Below are positions 57,695 through 64,000 of a stretch of DNA of 64,000 bases, one piece after another (positions within the stretch are counted from its first letter, which is position 1; each line of letters begins with the position of its first letter). The position numbers and the translations under genes were made by a program. Under the pieces are notes generated by a model that saw only the letters and a list, made by a program, of their open reading frames with translations, made no database searches and had not been told where the DNA came from. Source of the DNA: Pochonia chlamydosporia 170 (taxonomy: Eukaryota; Ascomycota; Sordariomycetes; Hypocreales; Clavicipitaceae); contig NC_035796.1 in NCBI RefSeq assembly GCF_001653235.2, positions 1,488,001 to 1,552,000 on the forward strand, in the 5' to 3' direction.

Positions 57695-59823
57695 TAGATC
57701 ACATCACCCGAATGATGCCCATGGACAGGGGTACATCAACCAAAAGCCGACAGCTTGATTGTGCACTAATCACCTTGTTGACTTGAATGGGACGACTGTT
57801 CGTCCCACTCAAACGTCCTGGGATGGCCGGTTGTGCGGTTCGTCTCCACCCAGTCCGTATTAGGAGAACATTGAAGGCAAATGCAGGAGCACCAGTGTTG
57901 CACGGAGAATGCACTGGATGCACATAATGAGTATCGTATTAATACAAGATGCTCGGAGTCGTCGTTAAGAATATGATTCTCACGGTGTGTTCAGGAACAC
58001 GTACCCTTTGGAATGAACAGCTTGGCCAAAGCAGCGGCCTTGCGGAGTACATTCGAGTTCAAAGTTTGGAAGGAACATCGACCTCCCTGTTACCCACTCT
58101 TTCCTCCATCTGATACTCGTGAGTGGCAGACAGGTCGATCAGGGATCCAGTTCCGAGACTTTGGATCCAAGGCAAGTCAACGGCAAAATGTTGTCTGACA
58201 CAAGAACTGGCTCCGGGTGGATGGAATGCGAACAACAGATTGATGCGTTATGTTGATGTCTCCTTTGCCTCAGAAAGCAGCCCCAAGTTGAGCTGCAAGG
58301 CTGTTCAGACCGTGAGGTTTAACCGTAAAGGCACGGCAAACGTCAGCACCATCTGTTGCTCTTCACCTCGCCAACAGATATTGAACCAGACTCCAAGTCA
58401 CAGCTCCGGATTGGCAGCCTGTGAATAGGCTCCCGGTTGAGTGGCGTTGCATCCAAGGTTGAGAGTCTGGTCCAATGCAGCCACCCAGACTAGCAGAAGA
58501 TAGAGCACTTCCTAGCGCAAGACTGGTCCGTGTTCCCCGTCGTCACCCAAACTCCCAGAGCTGGAGAGAAGTTTCAAGCTTGTGTGCATGTGTCAGATGC
58601 CGCCGAAATATCTTATTCTGGTGCAAACTGAGCATCGTGCCCAGGTCCTGAATTTTTCTGGAATAGGAGACGTTGGGACAGACTTGGAGTTCCCACGATA
58701 TCATGGTAGTTTGTTCCTTATGGCTGTCAAGATGTTGCCAATCCGACGAGCAGTTTGATCCCAGTTGGCCGTGGAAGACGTCACCGTCGTCCCACTTGAC
58801 TCCAAAATCTCCATATCATGATTGCACCCTGCTCTGCTCGACGGAGTACGGCTGCAGGATTGTGTGTCGACTGGGCCACATGGAGAGGCACATCAGAATA
58901 TGACCCACCATGGCGCAGGCCAGCGACATCTCTCCTTGACTTGCCCAGTTGGAACCTCAGCCCCAATCATGTACGCAAGTTGAAGATGTAAAACTTTATA
59001 TTGTGCGATGTATGTCTCCGTGGGCGGTATGAGGGAAATACTATCAGAGCTTCCTGATCGTCAGCCCATGTTATCTGGCTTGGTCAAAACGTACAGAACC
59101 GTCGATCAGAGCAAAAATTGTCTGTTTGTGACGAACGAGACATATTGAAGCTCGGGCATTTTGGCGGCAAAGGAGCCGTGAGGGGTTGGTGGTCTCATCG
59201 ATCTGGCCGTTTGCTGGCTATTATGTACTATGTACGCTACTCGTTGTGAAGACTTGTGAACCCCCCCGGTGACCGAATCGGCCGTCTTTTCTGGGAAGAG
59301 CTTAGCCAGCACGTTGGGGTTAGACAGAGCATGTGAATTCGCAAGTTGCTTCAAGAGATGCTTTTTAACTACTCTATTTTCACTGTTTGCCTCGGCGCCC
59401 GGGTTCATTGGATACTTCTGAAGCCCCCTTTAAATTCTTTTGGAATAATTGCCGCCGTATTCTTCGATATCTCGCCATCATCCGACAGCTCACCATGTAA
59501 AACCTTGTACCATTTTGCAGCGACGATGTTTTGTCCCACCCAAGACTCGTGAAATTCTACCCTCAACATATCACAGCTTTGTAGCACTTCATTGTACCCT
59601 TAGTAAGATAACGTGTATGCCATCGGCCTTACATTTCTGCATTTCCCCTCTCCTCACAAAGATACCAAGCCAAGCTTCAATGACTTGCAGCCATGCATCT
59701 GCAAGCCACCGCCCCACATATGTCCAGCTCCATCTTCCCAGCCTTATTTACTCCAAAAATTATCCAAACCACCGAATCGCACATATCTCAGAAAATCACC
59801 AAACTCGTCCAAATCAATCAAAC

Positions 59824-60453
59824 ATGCCTCCCAAGCCCTCGTCACCAGGGTCACCCGTGCCCCAAAAACGCAAAGAACCACCTTCCGCAGATCAACCATC
59901 CAAGCGTCCTCGATCACAGCCCCCCTCTTCCACAACCACGTCCAAATCAACCCTCATCCCACCCCACGAAGCTATCATCGCCGAGCTCCAACCAAAGTAC
60001 CACGTTCTCGCTGCGTCTGTAATATCGTCAACACAGATCCGGAAGCGTGTCTCACAAACTCTCGCGCACTTGAATTCCGCATCAGACCAGCCGAACGTGG
60101 TGTTGCTGCACTCGCGAACGGGAGAGGTGTGCAAGATGATTACCATTGTGGAGCAATGCAAGAGGCTGTTGAAGGAGGAGGGGAAGACGTGGTTTCAGTA
60201 CAATGAAATGTTTGAGGTGCCGGAGAGGGAGAGGAAGGATGTAGTTGAGGAGACGGTTCTTGAAAAGGATGGCGAAGACGAGGACCCGGATGGGGATGAT
60301 TTTGAGGTCATGGCGAGTCGGTTTGAGGAGGCGGTTATGCCGGAGCCGTCGAGGAGGGTGGTTAAGTCTTTGAGGGTGTTTTTGAGTGTTGGAGAGGTGG
60401 GGGACTTGAAGAACAGGAAAGGCGTTACGGTTCAGTCGAGCGAGGGTGCTTGA
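59824..60453 (+). CDS. Alba-like nucleic-acid-binding protein
   Basis: A single exon of 209 residues; ATG at 59824 in a CAAACATGCC context (the frame is open further upstream but that stretch is not protein-like). A Pro/Lys/Arg-rich tail (1-48) precedes an Alba-like fold: ELQPKYHVLAASVISSTQIRKRVSQTLAHL (about 54-83), VVLLHSRTGEVCKMITIVEQCKRLL (about 92-116) and WFQYN. The C-terminus is acidic (DGEDEDPDGDDFE) with a basic segment. Alba-like proteins bind RNA or DNA; relatives include Rpp20/Pop7 of RNase P/MRP. This fungal subgroup has no settled role. Confidence 0.78.
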   Translation: MPPKPSSPGSPVPQKRKEPPSADQPSKRPRSQPPSSTTTSKSTLIPPHEAIIAELQPKYHVLAASVISSTQIRKRVSQTLAHLNSASDQPNVVLLHSRTGEVCKMITIVEQCKRLLKEEGKTWFQYNEMFEVPERERKDVVEETVLEKDGEDEDPDGDDFEVMASRFEEAVMPEPSRRVVKSLRVFLSVGEVGDLKNRKGVTVQSSEGA

Positions 60454-60812
60454 TTTGACAATGATTGCAATGAGCTAGGTAATGGTTGACTTGCATGGAA
60501 CGGCGTTATAGGGTTTGCACTGCTTTTCATGGCATATAGAAGCTACGAGATACCCAATTGATTGGCATAAGTTTTCGCTTAATTCGAAATGGCATTTATC
60601 TTTCAATACTGATTATCCAAACTACGTAACTAAAATGACAACGCCAAGCACCCAAGATACATGCCCTCATCACGCCACAACAACTCCTACCTTGCCCTTC
60701 TTACAATCTCCTATGCAGAGTTTCTCCATTTCCTCATTCTACCACATGCAATTTCCAACACACAGTCAACATGTCTGATTGGACCAGGTCCAAATCGCAC
60801 ACTCCGTCAAGC
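60454..60812. other. convergent 3' region
   Basis: Between the Alba-like and Vtc1 stops; AT-rich; no features. Confidence 0.5.
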
Positions 60813-61261
60813 CTAGTTGTGCTTCTGCTTGTTAGAATGGTCCGTAATACGCAGCACAAAGTTGACCACAACGGCCAACAGCAGAATAATAGCCAAAAAC
60901 GTAGGACCGAATCGGTCATCGAATCCAGCCTGGCCCCTCATTCTTATTGATTTCGCTCTCCAGTGGTACGTCACCAATGCATACAGCATGGTCAACATGG
61001 CCACGCCGGTGAAGAGAAAGGCCGAGATGAAGGCTACTCGGTCACCAAAGTTGAGCATGCCAATGGCCAGGGCTCCCAGGATGACGGTAAAGTTGAGCCA
61101 TGACAGAAACGTACGCTCGTTGGCGAAGAAGACTTTGGGTTCGACTCGAGTCGGCAGAGCGATGCGCTTGCCTAGTCGTGGTTAGCGATTGTCTCGATAT
61201 CAAACGATAGGGTTGGTCCGGATATACCTTGAGAAGTCTGGAGGAGAGGCTGGGAAGACAT
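60813..61261 (-). CDS. VTC1: vacuolar transporter chaperone subunit Vtc1
   Basis: Exons 61261-61228 and 61171-60813 give 130 residues (yeast 129). Vtc1 is the small membrane subunit of the VTC polyphosphate polymerase complex of vacuole and ER membranes. The sequence is almost a family consensus: [13 protein letters not shown], then [20 protein letters not shown] (14-33), and three membrane helices (about 34-54, 59-81, 105-121) with [13 protein letters not shown] between two and three and FDDRFGPT before the last. It ends in a short His/Lys tail. The intron (GTATAT...TAG, 56 nt) lies after codon 11, so the small first exon is easily missed. It is divergent from the dynein light chain. Confidence 0.95.
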
Positions 61262-61987
61262 GTTGGCAATTGATGGTGAGGGGGAAGGACGTCACTCAAT
61301 GTACTGATCGCTGGTGTTTTGGAGCTTTGGATGTCGATCGTGAGGTTTCTCAATTGAATAGCGCTCTGGAGCCGAATTTTCGGGCACGTTACAGACTAAC
61401 GGATTCTTCGAGGCCGATGGATTGAATCAGGAACGAGGTATGCAATCGAAGGAGAGCGGGAATTGCGGCGTCTCAATTGCAGAAAAAAAGCTTCTTGCAG
61501 CCGGCTTGGTGTATCTATCGGCTCTGGAACCGCTGGACTCTATGGTTCGACCCCACTCATGATAACCGCTTTGGGAGAGCTTCTGTGCACGTGGGCTGGC
61601 TGGTTGGTTGGCAGTCACGTGTGGTTGCCCCGCGAAGCAAGGAGATGGGCGAGGTGCCAAAAGGGGAAACCGATCGTGGACATGGACTCGATAGTTTTGA
61701 CTGTGAGATTTGAAGCAAAAAAAAATCAAGAATCAAATATTGACTAATGCGTGTGCAAAGATTTTGGCTTTAGAATTTTTGGTGATAGCTTTACTTGCGA
61801 GTAGATACAATTGTTGTTAGATTGAGCTGTTTCAACGGCCACTAATACGGCCAGTTTGGTTGGCTCCAGATTTTTGTTGGTTATCGCGCGGCTTTGTGGT
61901 CCCCTCGCACCGATTGTTTACGTTTGACGTTTCGGCGCCGCTCCACCTACATCGCTCCTTGAATCAACAACGTCACAAGCCGTCAAG
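61262..61987. promoter_or_regulatory. shared upstream region of Vtc1 and dynein light chain
   Basis: 726 bases between divergent starts. Short frames only; no named element. Confidence 0.4.
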
Positions 61988-62707
61988 ATGTCTACTCCAG
62001 TATGTGAAGTGAAGCCCTTCGTCTATGGAGCTTGCAGTCTTGTATTGACAGTGCTTTGCTAATTATTAATGTAGCCTATTCCTTTCACCCGTCTCAAGCA
62101 GATTGCTACCGATGTACGAAGTCACTCATCCCTCCCGTCGAATCAACCTGTTTACCAGCGACTATGATTCCACGGCTCCCATCCAGGGGGGTTCTAACAG
62201 ATATATAACAGGTTTGCAGCAATGCCATCGGAAGCGCCGAGTTCTACGACCATGCAAAGACCGAGCAATGGAACTCTACCATCATTGTACGCTCCTCCCA
62301 GGCAACCCTCTGCCTTGGCACTTGAAGATCGAGTATCGACCAACCACTTACCACTCATGTAGAACTCCATGCTCAAGGCTGTCATCTCCGAATCAACACC
62401 ACAGGGAGCATCCGCACCGTCCTTCAAGTTCGCCTGCAACAGCACCATTGTCCAGCACCTTGTGCCGACGTCGTCTCTGAACAAAGCCCGCGGCGGCACC
62501 GAGGTCAAGGAAGAGCAGCCTCACATCTCGACGAGCTCCGAGGCCACTGCCACGGATGGCAAGCCGCACGTTGGTCGACGCGGTATGCACAGTGCCACGG
62601 GCGCGTATTGGGACGAGAAGAAGGACGGCATGTGGACCTTCAAGTACGATGGCGGCGAGGGTAAGGGCATGGATGTTGTCATTATGCTCATTTGGATTGG
62701 CATCTAG
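61988..62707 (+). CDS. dynein light chain, Tctex type
   Basis: Four exons, 61988-61999, 62075-62113, 62212-62286 and 62363-62707, give 156 residues. Tctex/DYNLT chains dimerise on the dynein intermediate chain and help load cargo. After MSTP (exon 1) comes PIPFTRLKQIATD, then VCSNAIGSAEFYDHAKTEQWNSTII, NSMLKAV, FKFACNSTIVQHL, and the diagnostic end GAYWDEKKDGMWTFKYD...MDVVIMLIWIGI. A polar insertion (about 86-118, with EVKEEQPHIS and GKPHVGRR) lengthens the loop before the last strand. All three introns are phase 0 with GTATGT, GTACGA and GTACGC donors. The 12-nt first exon is supported by the CCA|GTATGT donor and a clean TAG acceptor. Confidence 0.92.
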
Positions 62708-63908
62708 ACTATTATACAAAGTTACAGGTTGCTTGGTCGATGGGGAGTTCAGCGTGAACCCCGCGTGGGATACGAAGGGGAGCTAGCTGGGCAGGCACCC
62801 TGCTCTGTTATGGCGTTTCAGGAGCAAAGATATGTACTATTTGAGACTGTCTCTCCATTATGCCCCCGCTGCTGGTGATGTTTGCGAAATGTTGGATTAG
62901 GTTATGATATGTTTTGTTTCGGACTTGAGCACTTTTGCAGTACAGTGTTGAGAAAAGTGTGGTTTCGTGGAACATGTGTTGCTGCGGTGGGATTGGTAGC
63001 GGTCTGCTGGGCTCGAGTCAGCTGAGTATTCGTTGCCTGCCAAAGCCAACATCTTACAGAGTGCGCTTGTGCACTGGGATATTTCCACTTGCCATCTTGT
63101 AGTAGAACTTTCTGGATACATATTCCTACACGTGAAACGATCTGGCAAGATATTGGTATAGGGTAGCACATGGCTTTGCTCAAGATTCGCGTAATAAGTG
63201 GTCAATCATTAAGCGAAGTTCAACAGAAGGAAGCCATTGCTTGGGAAACGATAGTGAATAGTGCAGACTGTTCTTGCACCTATTAAAACATGGCTTTCAT
63301 AGTGGTGTCGGTGTCTCATACCCCATTCACCTTAGGGTTGTGCTGCTACGTACCAAAGTCCCTGGGCCTGATAGACCCCGGGTTAGATTTGAAGGGCAAA
63401 TAAATTTTTGGTTGTCCTTAAAAATTCAATGGTAAAGCCGACAGTGAAATATATGCTTGTGACCGACAATACAGGCCTGGTAGATGCGACATTATCTGCC
63501 GGTTAAGCATTGATGATGCCTCTTACATCGGGATTCTTGAGTTAATTAGTTGAAGATTGATGGGCCTGTTTTAGGGAGTTATGTGCCTGATATAAACTTG
63601 CATTCGCCTTTGATAAGGATGAATGATACTTGATCGATTTGATAAGCCGTGCCGTTCCGGCTCAAGCACCAAAACCCGATATTATACTTCCTTGATTTAA
63701 TCTAGCCACGGCTTGGGACGTTTCGCTGAGCTGCCCCTTGGTGTCCAGAAAGGTATCGCCAGTTCTCAATTAACCCAGGGCGACGGCTACCACAGTCTAC
63801 GAACTATCATTCAGAAGGCTACCCAAACTTGAAATGCAGAGCCTAGACAGCTAGAATAATGCCCAATTCATTGTCCGTGGCTGCAGCTCATCCTGCTGAG
63901 CATGGCCA
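62708..63908. other. intergenic region at the right end
   Basis: 3' flank of the dynein light chain followed by AT-rich DNA with only short frames. Nothing else supported. Confidence 0.45.
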
Positions 63909-63958
63909 TTAGTGAACGGGTTCGGTTCGAATAATTTCCACAGATCCGTCAATTGTAT
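63909..63958 (-). CDS. possible last exon of a gene continuing past the right edge
   Basis: On the minus strand a good intron 3' end (GACTGAT branch site, then pyrimidines and TTCAG at 63959) is followed by a short frame reading TIDGSVEIIRTEPVH and a TAA at 63909, which looks like a genuine protein C-terminus. A second frame from the same acceptor is open to 63858 (IQLTDLWKLFEPNPF...). Only one can be right and neither can be named. Confidence 0.3.
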
Positions 63959-64000
63959 CTGAACAAGTGGACAGAGGTATCAGTCAATGGCCCGATCTGA

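Larger units (their letters stand above)
55627..59823. other. gene-poor 4.2 kb with one long stop-free frame
   Basis: The first 600 bases carry GA-rich sequence (about 55900-56180), including GGCA and GGGAAA micro-repeats, likely the promoter and leader of the AHC1-like gene. GAATTG is repeated three times at 56521-56538. The rest contains the open frame 56588-57694 and nothing else recognisable. Confidence 0.5.

Noticed and set aside
1..64000. CRISPR array, prophage, insertion sequences, rRNA genes
   Set aside because: No regular repeats with spacers, no phage or transposase genes and no rRNA signature were seen; the DNA is eukaryotic nuclear.

Overview
The window is nuclear DNA of a filamentous ascomycete, most likely a sordariomycete of the order Hypocreales (Metarhizium- or Pochonia-like; inference). 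The evidence is short introns (about 46-120 nt, GT...AG with CTAAC/CTGA-like branch sites), single-gene transcription units on both strands, fungal-only families (VTC1, Mim2, Nce102/MARVEL, AFG1, Alg13, an AHC1-like protein) and intergenic motifs such as TACCTAGGTA and GTACTCCGTAC. There are no operons, phages or CRISPR arrays. No rRNA gene was seen and no tRNA could be confirmed.

Layout. 1-634 holds the 5' part of a gene that runs off the left edge. 2345-3273 is a mitochondrial DUF1279 (FAM210-like) protein. 3274-18617 is gene-poor; its only well-supported gene is a 147-codon conserved hypothetical at 9779-10222. From 18618 to 40000 the window is dense with housekeeping genes: Nce102-like MARVEL protein, Mim2, eIF2-beta, Nup133, AFG1, Tca17 (TRAPPC2L), mitochondrial malonyl transferase Mct1, AP-3 mu (Apm3), a DMAC1-like protein, exosome Rrp4, and fatty aldehyde dehydrogenase. 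40000-42600 carries coding-like debris, including an ankyrin-like piece, next to an isolated cytochrome P450 (42619-44309). 45470-55626 holds mS35, Alg13, Aip1, a GPI-anchored eight-cysteine protein and an AHC1-like zinc-finger protein. 55627-59823 is another gene-poor stretch with one unusually long stop-free frame. 59824-62707 holds an Alba-like protein, Vtc1 and a Tctex-type dynein light chain. The right edge may hold the last exon of a further minus-strand gene.

The genes do not form a pathway. Several serve mitochondria (DUF1279, Mim2, AFG1, Mct1, DMAC1-like, mS35) and several serve membrane traffic or the vacuole (Tca17, Apm3, Vtc1, Alg13). Many pairs are divergent and share short upstream regions: Apm3/DMAC1-like, mS35/Alg13, Nup133/AFG1, Mim2/eIF2-beta and Vtc1/dynein light chain. 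Exon boundaries were assembled by hand from GT/AG sites and frame continuity. The main exon sums quoted below are multiples of three.

No clear novel system was found. The best leads are the isolated gene in the desert, the stop-free frame at 56588-57694, the dispersed palindromes, the 776-nt intron after codon 4 of eIF2-beta, and the decayed sequence beside the P450.
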